This document shows positions 45,523-54,951 of a stretch of DNA of 64,000 bases, piece by piece. The stretch comes from CBDBES01 sp965204465 (lineage in GTDB: Bacteria; Spirochaetota; Leptospiria; Turneriellales; CBDBES01). The first letter of the stretch is position 1, and each line of letters opens with the position of its first letter. The DNA lies in the NCBI GenBank assembly GCA_965204465.1, contig OZ241995.1, forward strand, positions 1,130,920 to 1,194,919, read 5' to 3'. The notes beneath the pieces were generated by a model that worked only from the letters and a program-made list of their open reading frames with translations, ran no database searches and was not told where the DNA came from. The translations under genes and the position numbers were made by a program.

Positions 45523-47775
45523 ATGAAAAGACTAATAAAAAAGCCATTGATACAAATATCCTTATTTTTAATCTTTAACTTTGCCTTTTTATACACTTCT
45601 CTCTATACAGAGTTTAATAATTCTAAATGGCTGGATAACTCTAATCCACATAAAATAAACAAAACATATCTGTATGATGAATTTGATAGAGGAGAAGATC
45701 TGATCATATCCGTTGATCTGGGCAAGCCATTTTTCTTACAAGATATTTTTACCTCATTGAAAAAACTAACCCTGGAATTAGAAGAAATAGAAGGAGTGAT
45801 CGAAGTAAAGACCCCATTGCAATCTACCACGATCATTCAAAAAAATGATCAATTGCAGATCGTGAATTTTGGAGATGCTCTGGAAAAAGGTATTATCACG
45901 GATATAGAAGAGTATAAAAAAAGATTCATACAAAGTGAATACTTTGGAAGACTATTATCTAAAGACCTATCTATTTTTTCGATCATTGTTAAACTAGATG
46001 CTCCTCCGGATAAAAATAATTTTGAAATAAGAGATCATATACTAGATCAATCCATTTCGCTATTGCATAAATATCCTGATTTTTCTAAGAATTATTTTTC
46101 AGGTGAAACAGAACTGAATCATCAGTTGGATATAAATAGCCGTAGAGATATGCTTACTCTATTGCCTATTTGCGCTATTTTGATCATTGGACTGCTATAT
46201 TTTATATTTAAAAGCATTCTAAAGGCAATTCTGATCATCTCTACTGCCGTATCTACTCTATTGGCTACGTTTGCAGTAAGTGTTCTACAAGGGCATCCGA
46301 TTACAGTACTTGGAACATCTCTACCCGTTTTAATCCTGGTGATCGCTATTGCAGATGCCATCCACATAATGACCCGCTGGCAAAGTTTACATAATAGAAT
46401 AACCGATCAAAAACTTCTTCTAAAAGAAACTATACTGCAAACATGGATCCCCTGCCTTATGACCACTGTAACCACTTCTATAGGTTTTGGTGCATTCTAT
46501 TTTAGTAAGTTGATTCCACTAAATCACTTCGGCGCGGATTCTGCCATATCTATTTTTCTGGCATACTGTATTATTATGGCTACCATGTGGAGTGGTTTGC
46601 ATTTGGCGGGGCCTTTTCTTCATAAAAAGCAAAAAAAAGATACTCCCCATCCATTGTTAGATCAATTTTTACATAAGGTTTATCTATTCTCCATGAAGTA
46701 TTATTCAATGATAATCGTATTCACCATTGCCATTATGCTTTTTTCTGCCTATTTGCTTCGTTATGTTTATACAGAGACTAATTTTCTGGACGTTTTCTTC
46801 AAGAAAAAAAGCAATACCTATCAGTCATTTGAGCATATAGACCAGAATTTGGGAGGTACTGGCTCAGTGGATATCATCTTCAAAGAAAAACAAGAAGACG
46901 CCTTTAAGAAAGTATCTTCCTTAAAAAACCTAGTGGATATAGAAAGAAAGATACAAGAACATAACTTAGTCAAATACACTCAATCCTATTTAAACCCTAT
47001 CAGAATGATACATAAAGAATTTAGAAGAGACAAGAGTGACCTACCCTCTAATGAAGCACAACTAGAACAAGAGATATTATTCTTAGAATTTTCCAGAGGT
47101 GCGGAAAAGAATGATGTATTATCTCCTTACATAGATTTTACATACCAAAATAGCAGAATGCATATACAAACACCTAATTTAAGTTCTACCTTATCCAGGC
47201 AAATCCAATTGTTCATCCATGAGAGTCTAAAAAAATTCAATTTAGAATATGTTCTTACTGGTTCCAGTATTTATTTTGAAATTTTAAGTTCTTATGTAAT
47301 AGATACTCAGATAATGAGCATTATCATCACTACTATTTTTATATGGATCCTTTTCATCTATAATTTTGGCTTAAAATTGGGCAGTCTGGGAATCATCCCC
47401 AATGTACTACCTATTCTGGTAGTAACTGGATTGATCGCAGGTCTTAAAATTCCATTCGACTTTGCCACTGTATTGATTACAAGTATCAGCTTTGGACTAT
47501 GCGTAGACGATAGTATACATTTTGTACATTATTATAAATTAAGAAAAGAAGCGAAAGACAACCTCGAACAGAGCATAAAAGAGACCGTGAAAACATTAGG
47601 ACGACCTCTGGTATATACCACTATTCTTTTTTGCATAGGATTTAGTGTATTCATGGCCTCTGATATGGTAATTCTGATCAAATTTGGAATATTCACTCTA
47701 ATCGCTTTGGTAATGGCCCTATTCTCTAATATAATGATACTACCCGCCTTTTTAAGAGTATTCGATAAAAAATAG
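45523..47775 (+). CDS. RND-superfamily (MMPL-type) transporter
   Basis: 750 residues, two six-helix bundles each preceded by an extracytoplasmic domain. TM1 IQISLFLIFNFAFLY; bundle 1 MLTLLPICAILIIGLLYFIF.. with ILVIAIADAIHIMTRW (Asp in TM4); bundle 2 IMSIIITTIFIWILFIYNFG.. with ISFGLCVDDSIHFVHYY. No fusion partner or outer-membrane channel nearby. This size class exports lipids or hydrophobic compounds; substrate unknown. An AT-rich hairpin (about 47778-47812) follows the stop and may end the transcript. Confidence 0.82.
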   Translation: MKRLIKKPLIQISLFLIFNFAFLYTSLYTEFNNSKWLDNSNPHKINKTYLYDEFDRGEDLIISVDLGKPFFLQDIFTSLKKLTLELEEIEGVIEVKTPLQSTTIIQKNDQLQIVNFGDALEKGIITDIEEYKKRFIQSEYFGRLLSKDLSIFSIIVKLDAPPDKNNFEIRDHILDQSISLLHKYPDFSKNYFSGETELNHQLDINSRRDMLTLLPICAILIIGLLYFIFKSILKAILIISTAVSTLLATFAVSVLQGHPITVLGTSLPVLILVIAIADAIHIMTRWQSLHNRITDQKLLLKETILQTWIPCLMTTVTTSIGFGAFYFSKLIPLNHFGADSAISIFLAYCIIMATMWSGLHLAGPFLHKKQKKDTPHPLLDQFLHKVYLFSMKYYSMIIVFTIAIMLFSAYLLRYVYTETNFLDVFFKKKSNTYQSFEHIDQNLGGTGSVDIIFKEKQEDAFKKVSSLKNLVDIERKIQEHNLVKYTQSYLNPIRMIHKEFRRDKSDLPSNEAQLEQEILFLEFSRGAEKNDVLSPYIDFTYQNSRMHIQTPNLSSTLSRQIQLFIHESLKKFNLEYVLTGSSIYFEILSSYVIDTQIMSIIITTIFIWILFIYNFGLKLGSLGIIPNVLPILVVTGLIAGLKIPFDFATVLITSISFGLCVDDSIHFVHYYKLRKEAKDNLEQSIKETVKTLGRPLVYTTILFCIGFSVFMASDMVILIKFGIFTLIALVMALFSNIMILPAFLRVFDKK

Positions 47776-47845
47776 CTTACTTTCTTTCTTTTTTTATGTA
47801 AAAAAAGAAAGTAAAATAACTATTATTATGTAAACATCATTTTAT

Positions 47846-48220
47846 TTGGAATGGTGTTCTATTTTTATGTATACCCCCTATATAATTTTAATGTACTTAA
47901 ATATCTTTTTGCTACCCATTTCACCCTACGAGCACAGGTCTTTTTGTGTAAAAAGAAAACGGGTAGCGCCCAAAAGAAAAACCCGCCCCCAGACACTTGG
48001 CCTCCTGGGTTGCTACGCAACACCATTCGGAGCAAGTCGTCTGCACGTGTGCCCGAATCAAAACTAGCGGAAGCGGTTTTGATGAGGATATACTAAGTTT
48101 CACGAACGGAAACTTAGTGAAAAACATCCATGTTTTGCATAGAAGTTAGGCTGGGTAAACATCCATGTTTTGCATCCATGTCACAGAGCGTTCCGTCTCC
48201 GCCGCATCCTTGCGGCGGTT
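47846..48220. repeat. Modular dispersed repeat, copy D (mostly inverted)
   Basis: Modules in a new order: the GGAAT..ATTCTATTTTTAT box (47850), TTTGCTACCCATTTCACCCT (inverse of the A/B/C end), the copy C block at about 47987-48045, AAACATCCATGTTTTGCAT half-hairpins (48122, 48158), and a GC-rich hairpin CCGCCGCA-TCCT-TGCGGCGG at 48199-48218. 48221-48495 contains no gene I can support. Confidence 0.8.
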
Positions 48221-48495
48221 GAATACCGATCGCTCTTGCAGGAAATGGCTACTATGTATAATGTTATTTAGAATGCCATTATATGAAAAGCTACCTCTGT
48301 TATCTATTGATAATAAACTGACCACTGGAGAAAGCTAAGAATGCCATGCCTCTTATTCTTGATAGATTAAGAAGGCTTATGGAACAACTGCTTCTCCAGT
48401 GCTTCTAACTGCTTATAGTGGGTTGATTAAAAAACCAATATAATGGTGCAGTAGAAGCGTTTAAAGCAATAACATAACAGGAGATAGCCTGACCT

Positions 48496-48583
48496 TATAG
48501 AGAGTGTTGCCTATGGCGGCCAGGCCTGTGGGGGCGCCTTCCCTAACGCCAAATTGGATAGCGCTTCCTACCCTTGTCGCTAC
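48496..48583 (-). pseudogene. Orphan single repeat of the propeller-type lipoprotein
   Basis: On the minus strand this reads GVATRVGSAIQFGVREGAPT then GLAAIGNTLYKV, clearly one of the repeats of the lipoprotein at 48852-50147, yet it lies 270 bp beyond that gene's end. Just upstream on the same strand (48580-48765) is an open frame without a start codon (LLILNEPLLAFKPSALKKYF) that I do not recognise. Relic of a second copy or of a rearrangement. Confidence 0.7.
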
Positions 48584-48851
48584 TCCTTTCCATTGGATGC
48601 CTCAAATAATTGATTAAAGCTAAAGTATTGAGTTAGGTTTCTTTTTGCATTGAAATATTTTTTCAATGCCGATGGCTTAAATGCCAATAAAGGCTCATTA
48701 AGTATTAAAAGATACTGATGATGTCGAACGTTGCTCTCTTTCTTAATGCGATTAAACCTTTGTGCTCATCCCGTATGTTTATCATATTAAGATCATAGTT
48801 TATTTAATAAACCCTATGAACGTAGCGCTTACAAAAATTCAATCAGGTAGA

Positions 48852-50147
48852 CTAAGGGATATTGTTGGTTACAGCCTCATTCACCAGGGCAGCAGCATTG
48901 TTGCCTGTCGTATCCTGCACAGGTGCGCTACCCGGCGTGTAGCTGAGGGTTACTGTTTGGCCACTTGTTACCGCCGGAGAAGCGAGAGTCAGGGTCAGAA
49001 GTCTACCGCTTAGCGCAACTGCCGTTACTGCCTTTGGACTACCATCCACAAGCAACTCGTAGTCACTACTTGATGGGATGTTACTCTCCAATTCCTCACT
49101 GTATGTCAGCGTTATAGAAGTTCCACTGTCGAAAGCCCCAAAATCTGCCCCTTCTAAAGTCGGAGGAGAATCAGCAGGGACGGCTTGCACTACATACTTG
49201 TAGAGAAGATTATTATGATCCCCCACAATATAGAGAGTATTGTCTATGGCGGCCAGGCCTCTGGGATTGCTTTCGCTAAGGCCAAATTGGATAGCACTTC
49301 CTACTCTTGTCGCTATGCCTGTATTAGTATCCACAGTGTATAGAGCAGCATTGCTTTCCCCCACCATATAGAGAATGTTGCCTATAGCGGCCAAGCCTTG
49401 GGGGGAGGATTCACTAACGCCAAATTTATCAGCATTTCCTATCCTTGTCGCTACGCCTGTATTGGTATCCAGAGTGTAGAGAGCAGCATTTCTTTCCCCC
49501 ACCATATAGAGAATGTTGTCTATGGCGGCCAGGCCTTTGGGCTGATTTTCATTAAGGCCAAATTGGATAGCACTTCCTACCCTTTTCGCCAAGCCTGTAT
49601 TGGTATCCAGAGTGTAGAGAACATCTTTTCTTTCCCCCACCATATAGAGAATGTTGCCTATAGCGGCCAAGCCTCTGGGCTGATTTTCATTAAGGCCAAA
49701 TTGGATAGCACTTCCTACCCTTGTGGCTACGCCTGTGGTGGTATCCAGAGTGTAGAGAGCACCATTAAAGTCAAATCTATCCCCCACCATATAGAGAGTG
49801 TTGTCTATGGCGGCCAGGCCTCTGGGGGATCTTTCAAGAACGCCACCGAAGTTACCAACGATAATAAATCCATCAGAAGTGTTCACACAGGTGGTGCCTA
49901 TTCCCGCATCACCGCTTAGAACATATCCTGTGTCGCATTCCATACAGGCCATTGTATTGCCTGTTGCTGCCATTCCGCTTATAGGAGTGCCGTTTTCACA
50001 GATATAGGGGATTAATATAACATCATTGTCGTTATTCTTCTTATCGACACAAGAGAGAGTAAAACCGATGATTGCTATGGCCGCCATCATGAGAGCTTTG
50101 ATGATCCCCCCTTTGCGTCTCATAATTTCTATTATTACATTCATCAT
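48852..50147 (-). CDS. Repeat-rich surface lipoprotein with SwmB-like C-terminal domain
   Basis: 431 residues. Ribosome binding site AGGAGG directly before the ATG; signal ending GFTLSC (Cys33), then charged tether DKKNNDND. A short Cys-rich segment (CENG..CMECDTGYVLSGDAGIGTTC) precedes about five repeats of about 42 residues with the core PRGLAAIGNILYMVGERxxxLYTLDTNTGVATRVG, likely a beta-propeller. Residues about 335-431 (ITLTYSEELES..LLTLTLASPAVTSGQTVTLSYTPG) match the SwmB-type domain. Exposed on the surface by inference. DNA-level repeat identity is high. Confidence 0.75.
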   Translation of the reverse strand: MMNVIIEIMRRKGGIIKALMMAAIAIIGFTLSCVDKKNNDNDVILIPYICENGTPISGMAATGNTMACMECDTGYVLSGDAGIGTTCVNTSDGFIIVGNFGGVLERSPRGLAAIDNTLYMVGDRFDFNGALYTLDTTTGVATRVGSAIQFGLNENQPRGLAAIGNILYMVGERKDVLYTLDTNTGLAKRVGSAIQFGLNENQPKGLAAIDNILYMVGERNAALYTLDTNTGVATRIGNADKFGVSESSPQGLAAIGNILYMVGESNAALYTVDTNTGIATRVGSAIQFGLSESNPRGLAAIDNTLYIVGDHNNLLYKYVVQAVPADSPPTLEGADFGAFDSGTSITLTYSEELESNIPSSSDYELLVDGSPKAVTAVALSGRLLTLTLASPAVTSGQTVTLSYTPGSAPVQDTTGNNAAALVNEAVTNNIP

Positions 50148-50342
50148 AAACCTCCTTGAAGATCAATGAAGATCAATACTAGTAGATAGAATAATTAGAA
50201 AAGATAAATTGTAAAGTATTTTTTTAAGTACCAAGAATGACTAGGCTTTTTAGGACCTGCATGTTTGTACAATAGTATATAGACAGATACAAAGAATATC
50301 AAAAAACTTTTTGATTGGATAAAAAAAACAGATACTGTAGTC

Positions 50343-51284
50343 ATGGAATCAGGCAGCTTTAGTTTTTCTTTAGCAAGGCAATTAAAAGAAAAATTAGGCT
50401 GTGAAATTTATATTTTAGACCCCAGGAAACTTTCTATAATTCACCAATCTCTAAAGAAAACAGATAAAGAAGATGCTTTCAAGCTGGCTCTGATGGGGCA
50501 AAGGTTTGAAAAAGAGGAGCTGCCTTTGGTACATCTTCCTGATGAAAATCAAGAAGGCTATAGGAACTTACTTAATGAGCATGAATATTGGGTAAAAAAC
50601 AGAACAAGAATGATAAACCGTTTACATGGTATGTTCACCAGAGCAGGGATCACAGACATGAGAAAAACCGCCTTAAAATCAAATAAACAAAGACCTATCA
50701 TGTTAGATCGACTGCCAGATCATTTCCGGGTATCTGCTCAAAGAATTCATGAATCTATTGAATTAGCCAATAGAAATGTAAATCAAATTGAGACAGAGAT
50801 AGCAAACATTCTAAAGGAGAATAGAAAATATACAGAACTCGCTTTCAGTATACCTGGCGTAGGGCCAATAACGACATTTTCTTTTTTAGCTTATATTGGT
50901 GATGGAAGTCAATTTGAGACTGCCCATCATTTAACAGCTTATATCGGTATTGTACCTAAAGTCTATATTTCAGGTGATAAGGTGCATTATGGTAGGACAG
51001 TAAAAGGAGTACGTTGTGTGAAAAGAGTTCTTTTACAAAGTAGCTGGGCATTGATCTGCTCGAAATTTGAAGGACCTTTAAAAAGATTCTACGAGCGAAT
51101 GTATGTAAATATTGGTAAGAAGAAAGCAGCGATAGCCACAGCAAGAAAAATTGTAATAACATTTTACACAATGTTAAAAACGGGAGAGAAATATAGAACA
51201 ATTGCCTGTTTCATTACCTCTTTACGAGTCTCCCATTCTGATTTCTTGTGTGTCCTTAAATCAGAAGCATTTGCCTTGATTTAA
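50343..51284 (+). pseudogene. IS110-family transposase, 5'-truncated
   Basis: 313 residues from the first ATG. The frame is open back to about 50277 and reads KNIKKLFDWIKKTDTVVMESG, which matches the middle of the IS110 RuvC-like domain. The glutamate of MESG and aspartates of KKTDKEDA are present. The first catalytic Asp (the usual GIDVS start, about 40 residues) is missing upstream. The C-terminal part is complete: SIPGVGPITTFSFLAYIGD.. and AYIGIVPKVYISGDKV.YGRTVKG with the serine region. Likely inactive. Confidence 0.8.
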
Positions 51285-51296
51285 GGACACACAAGA
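51244..51296. terminator. 20 bp perfect inverted repeat at transposase end
   Basis: Arms 51244-51263 and 51277-51296, core TTGTGTGTCCTTAAATCA, 13-base loop. It covers the last codons and stop of the IS110 gene. It may be a bidirectional terminator without a T-run, or a recombination end. The left arm is coding. Confidence 0.5.
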
Positions 51297-51404
51297 GATT
51301 GAATGGATATTTTCTAAAAAAGTATTGCATCTTTGTATCGTGGATGAATATATGGTCAAATAAAAATTGTATCTTTGGACAATATCAATATATGGAAAAA
51401 ACTA

Positions 51405-52448
51405 ATGTTTAACACTAAATTAATAAAGTTATTATCGATCAGAAAAGCTATCAAAAGACTGCTTCGTAAGATGATAAGATCAAAAACTTTTCGATCCGTA
51501 AATAGATTATTATTGGAATTAATTATGAAAGATAGTCTTATTTACTCGAATATAAAAAATTTCGGATACGAGATAGCACGTAGAATTACGCCGCTACTCT
51601 CTGAAGTGAATATCTCAAATGAACCTGGTTTTCATAATATGGTAAGTAAACCTACCACACAGAATGATATTGAAACCCCATGGTTTTCCTATTGGTGCAA
51701 GGAAATTGGAGTTGCGCCAATGTACAATCGAAAGCTATGGGAATTTGCTTTTACTTTACAGTCTTTATACGAAAATGGTATCCTGGTCGATGGAAAGACA
51801 GGGATTGGTTTTGGTTGCGGTGAAGAACCGCTGGGATCATACTTTGCCTCTAAAAATATGCGTGTAATAATATCTGATCTTACACCAAAAGAAGCCAAGC
51901 AGATTGGTTGGGCCAAAAATGAGCATGAGTCACTAAAAGAGAAAGCTTTTTTCCCTGATTTAGTTTCAAATGAATTGTTTAATAAGAATGTAGAACATCA
52001 GTATATTGATATGAACAATTTACCATCTTTTGATACAAAATTTGATTTTTGTTGGTCAATTTGTGCTTTGGAACACTTGGGCTCCATTCAAAAGGGTTTG
52101 AATTTCATAGAAAATTCGTTGAACATATTAAAACCAGGCGGAATAGCAATACATACTACTGAGTTTAACTACTCATCTGAAGATGAAACAATCGATAATT
52201 GGGAAACAGTTTTATTTTTACGGAAGCATTTTGAACTTTTGGCTAGAAATATTAAAAATAACGGGAATGAATTAATTGGGCCAGACTTTGATATTGGTAA
52301 TGGCTTCTTAGATGGGTACATAGATGTTCCACCCTATCAAACCTATGACAATATCGATATGAAAGTAGGTTATTCTCCTCAACTGAAGCTTGCTGTCCGT
52401 GGTTTCTTTATTACGTGTTTTGGCATGATCATTAAAAAATCAATATAG
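51405..52448 (+). CDS. Class I SAM-dependent methyltransferase
   Basis: About 347 residues from ATG 51405; a TTG at 51375 is possible. SAM-binding region: GIGFGCGEEPLGSYFASKNMRVIISDLTP (motif I with the acidic DLT), FDFCWSICALEHLGSIQKGLNFI (motif IV/post II) and LKPGGIAIHTTEF. The N-terminal basic helix region and C-terminal SPQLKLAVRGFFITCFGMI resemble sugar/glycan-modifying methyltransferases, but the substrate cannot be named. It lies between transposase relics, so recent transfer is likely. 52449-52635 contains nothing I recognise. Confidence 0.7.
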   Translation: MFNTKLIKLLSIRKAIKRLLRKMIRSKTFRSVNRLLLELIMKDSLIYSNIKNFGYEIARRITPLLSEVNISNEPGFHNMVSKPTTQNDIETPWFSYWCKEIGVAPMYNRKLWEFAFTLQSLYENGILVDGKTGIGFGCGEEPLGSYFASKNMRVIISDLTPKEAKQIGWAKNEHESLKEKAFFPDLVSNELFNKNVEHQYIDMNNLPSFDTKFDFCWSICALEHLGSIQKGLNFIENSLNILKPGGIAIHTTEFNYSSEDETIDNWETVLFLRKHFELLARNIKNNGNELIGPDFDIGNGFLDGYIDVPPYQTYDNIDMKVGYSPQLKLAVRGFFITCFGMIIKKSI

Positions 52449-52635
52449 AATTCATACCACTTAAAATTACCTTTAAGGAATTTCACTTAAATTTCACTGC
52501 GTAAAGAATGTTGTACTGCAAAGGTAAAAATCGCTGCAATAACCTTCAATTTTAGCAAAATGATACAGGAACAGCTTGTATAGATCAGGAAATTAGGAAA
52601 TTATTCTTCTGTGTTGAGGCACAGGCTCACAGGCT

Positions 52636-52746
52636 CATTGGTTATTGTAGGACTATTTAGTAAAAAGATTGACATACCATACATGGATAGTAGATATGGA
52701 ATCTCAATAATACTCATTCCATTTTTAATTTTATAGGCTCTTGGCT
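52636..52746. repeat. Direct repeat flanking a transposase fragment, left copy
   Basis: 52636-52700 (starting CATTGGTTATTGTA) matches 53382-53447 almost exactly. Both are followed by ATAGGCTCTTGGCT (52733-52746 and 53447-53460), with a 32 bp insertion only in this copy. Confidence 0.8.
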
Positions 52747-52751
52747 CTACT

Positions 52752-53219
52752 TTACCTAGGCTCCTGAAGGGCATAACGCTTTGTATGGCTGTTTTTTCGA
52801 GGTATTCTATATTGTTGGGAAATATTCTTGCGCCTGAAGATATATCCTAATGTGGAAGCATGTATCTCAATTCCATGATCCCTTTTTAATAATAGGGTTG
52901 TCAATTTAGCACCTGCATTATAGTTATCCTTTCTGACTTGGATAGCCAGATCAATGACGCTCTGGTCTATAGACTTTGAATTACTTTTAGGTTTTCTAGA
53001 TATGTCTAAAAGTGCCTCCATATTATACTTTGTCTTTCTCAATCTTCTGATCCAGAAATAATATGTTTGTCGGGCATGACCAAATTTGTCAGAGGTTAAT
53101 TTAACATTGCCCGATTGTAAGGCTCTTATCAGGAATAATGCTCTCTTGCGTATTATATGATTTTTTATTCCTTTCAGATTTTCCTGTATAATTGAAATTT
53201 CTTGTTCATTATTTTTCAT
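52752..53219 (-). pseudogene. N-terminal helix-turn-helix half of an integrase-type transposase
   Basis: 155 residues starting MKNNEQEISIIQENL after an AAGG site. Two HTH units (LTSDKFGHARQTYYFWIRRLRKTKY, then KLTTLLLKRDHGIEIHASTLGYIFRR) typical of IS481-like DDE transposases. The DDE integrase domain that should follow RYALQEP is gone, cut off at the direct repeat. About 350 residues would be normal. Non-functional as a transposase; the remnant could still bind DNA. Confidence 0.65.
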
Positions 53220-53290
53220 ATTTCAATCCTTGATAATTTATTTCTAAAATAGACTTAGGGATAAACTGCTTTATTCAGTCCAGAAAATTT

Positions 53291-53380
53291 CAGGTAGTCG
53301 TTCGGTTCGGTTCCCTCACCTTCCTCCTACCTGAAATCATGGCCCCTACCCTGGGGATCTAACAAGTAGTGTAAGATATG
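53291..53380. repeat. Dispersed 90 bp element, copy 2
   Basis: Second copy of the element at 27602-27692 (CAGGTAGTCGTTCGGTTCGG start; CCCC-TACCCT-GGGG stem). Directly followed by the right copy of the transposase-flanking repeat. Confidence 0.7.
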
Positions 53381-53381
53381 T

Positions 53382-53460
53382 CATTGGTTATTGTAAGGAC
53401 TATTTAGTAAAAAGATTGACATACCATACATGGATAGTAGATATGGATAGGCTCTTGGCT
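53382..53460. repeat. Direct repeat flanking a transposase fragment, right copy
   Basis: Matches 52636-52700 plus the ATAGGCTCTTGGCT tail, lacking the 32 bp insert. It contains TTGACATACCATACATGGAT, whose TTGACA could act as an outward -35 box toward tpx. 53461-53633 is otherwise non-coding. Confidence 0.75.
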
Positions 53461-53633
53461 AGGTTGAAGTTCTCATCTGCTGGCTATTGATGATAGCATC
53501 GACAGTATGTTTTTAGGATCATCTTGCAATTTGGCCTTGCCTGAAGAAAGTCCTGCATAAGCAGTCGGGTTGTATGCCAGGATTTAAATAGTATTGCGCA
53601 AAACAGGCCAATCATTTTATAGGAGACCAAACA

Positions 53634-54146
53634 ATGGCGACAGTTACTTTTAAGGGTGATACGATCAGATTAAAAGGAGATATTCCCGATGTGGGGGAAA
53701 AAGCTCCTAATTTTACATTAGTAAAAGATGACTTGAGTGAAATCAGATTATCTGATTTTGCAGGGAAAAATAAGATACTTATGTCCGTTCCTAGTTTAGA
53801 TACAGGAGTATGCCAAACGCAGACAAGAATATTCAATAAAAATCTAGAGACAAAACAGAATGCTATAGGTATGGTGATATCCATGGACCTCCCCTTTGCT
53901 ATGAAAAGATTTTGTGAATCAGAAGGTATAAAAAATATAATCAATGCTTCTGATTATCGCTACCAGGATTTTATTGGAAAATATAATTTAAAAATAGAAG
54001 AAGGTCCTTTAAAAGGGCTTTCGGCCAGATCTGTATTCGTATTGAACAAGGATGATCAAATTAAATATTTGGAATTGGTTCCTGAAATTGTAAAAGAGCC
54101 AGATTATGAGAAAGCCTTAAATGCCTTGAACAGTATATCTGCATAG
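53634..54146 (+). CDS. tpx: Thiol peroxidase Tpx (atypical 2-Cys peroxiredoxin)
   Basis: 170 residues, ribosome binding site AGGAG 12 bases upstream. VTFKGDTIRLKGDIPDVGEKAPNFTL start, peroxidatic cysteine in PSLDTGVCQTQTRIFN, resolving cysteine in KRFCESEGIKN, end SARSVFVLNKD. The usual Pro before Val-Cys is Gly here. Reduces H2O2 and alkyl peroxides with thioredoxin. First gene of the 53.6-58.4 kb block; 32 bp before cysH. Confidence 0.92.
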   Translation: MATVTFKGDTIRLKGDIPDVGEKAPNFTLVKDDLSEIRLSDFAGKNKILMSVPSLDTGVCQTQTRIFNKNLETKQNAIGMVISMDLPFAMKRFCESEGIKNIINASDYRYQDFIGKYNLKIEEGPLKGLSARSVFVLNKDDQIKYLELVPEIVKEPDYEKALNALNSISA

Positions 54147-54178
54147 TCTGAAAGATCAATGTTTCAATAATTCTAACC

Positions 54179-54886
54179 ATGCTATCAAATATAGATGAAC
54201 TGGAAAAAGAGTTAGAAAATATCTCCCCCCAGGAAAGACTTCAAAAAGCTTATGACTCTATTGAAGGAGAAAAGATAATTTCTCTTTCTATGCAATTAGA
54301 AGGACTGGTCTTGTTGGACATGCTTTTGAAAAAAAACCTTGCTTTTACTTCTTATACTCTGGATACAGGCCGTCTTCATGATGAGACCTATAGACTAATC
54401 GATACAGTACGCTTTAAATATAAAATACCCATTAAGGTATATTATCCAAATAATCAGCAATTGGAAAAAATGGTTTCCCAAAAGGGAATGTTTTCTTTTA
54501 AAGAATCGGTTGCAAACAGAAAGGAATGCTGTTCTATAAGAAAAATACATCCAAATGAAAGGGCCCTTAAGGGTAAATCTCTATGGATCACAGGATTACG
54601 TAGAGATCAATCTGCAGAAAGAAGCCAGACAAAGATTTTGGAATTTCATGAAAGTAAAAAATTATATAAAATATCACCCCTGGCAACCTGGAGCTGGAAC
54701 CAGGTATATAAATATGCTTTGGATAATCATGTCCCCATCCATCCTTTATATAAGCAGGGTTACAAATCAATTGGTTGTGCGCCCTGTACCAGAACCGTTT
54801 CTCCGGAAGAAGATGAAAGGGCTGGTAGATGGTGGTGGGAATCTGGTACAAAAGAATGTGGACTGCATATTGAGCAAAGAAATTAA
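54179..54886 (+). CDS. cysH: Assimilatory adenylyl-sulfate (APS) reductase
   Basis: 235 residues. SMQLEGLVLLDMLL and TLDTGRLHDETY in the ATP-PPase-like fold, ECCSIRKIHP, WITGLRRDQSAERSQT, ISPLATWSWNQVYKYA, IGCAPCTRTV, and catalytic ECGLH at the C-terminus. The two Cys pairs (CC and CAPC) bind the 4Fe-4S cluster that marks APS rather than PAPS reductases. Makes sulfite for cysteine synthesis using thioredoxin. Next to siroheme synthesis. Confidence 0.92.
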   Translation: MLSNIDELEKELENISPQERLQKAYDSIEGEKIISLSMQLEGLVLLDMLLKKNLAFTSYTLDTGRLHDETYRLIDTVRFKYKIPIKVYYPNNQQLEKMVSQKGMFSFKESVANRKECCSIRKIHPNERALKGKSLWITGLRRDQSAERSQTKILEFHESKKLYKISPLATWSWNQVYKYALDNHVPIHPLYKQGYKSIGCAPCTRTVSPEEDERAGRWWWESGTKECGLHIEQRN

Positions 54887-54951
54887 TATGTATACAGGAT
54901 CATAAGAAATAAGTACGATGCCATTCTTCTTTCGAGGACAGAATATTTCCT

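Noticed and set aside
47778..47812. AT-only hairpin after the RND gene as a firm terminator
   Set aside because: Stem has almost no GC; mentioned only as a possibility with that gene.
49398..49919. 173-codon plus-strand frame opposite the propeller lipoprotein
   Set aside because: Its repeated peptide mirrors the repeats of the real gene, which has a signal peptide and ribosome binding site.
54555..54905. 116-codon frame inside cysH
   Set aside because: Overlaps conserved cysH codons in another frame with no family signal.
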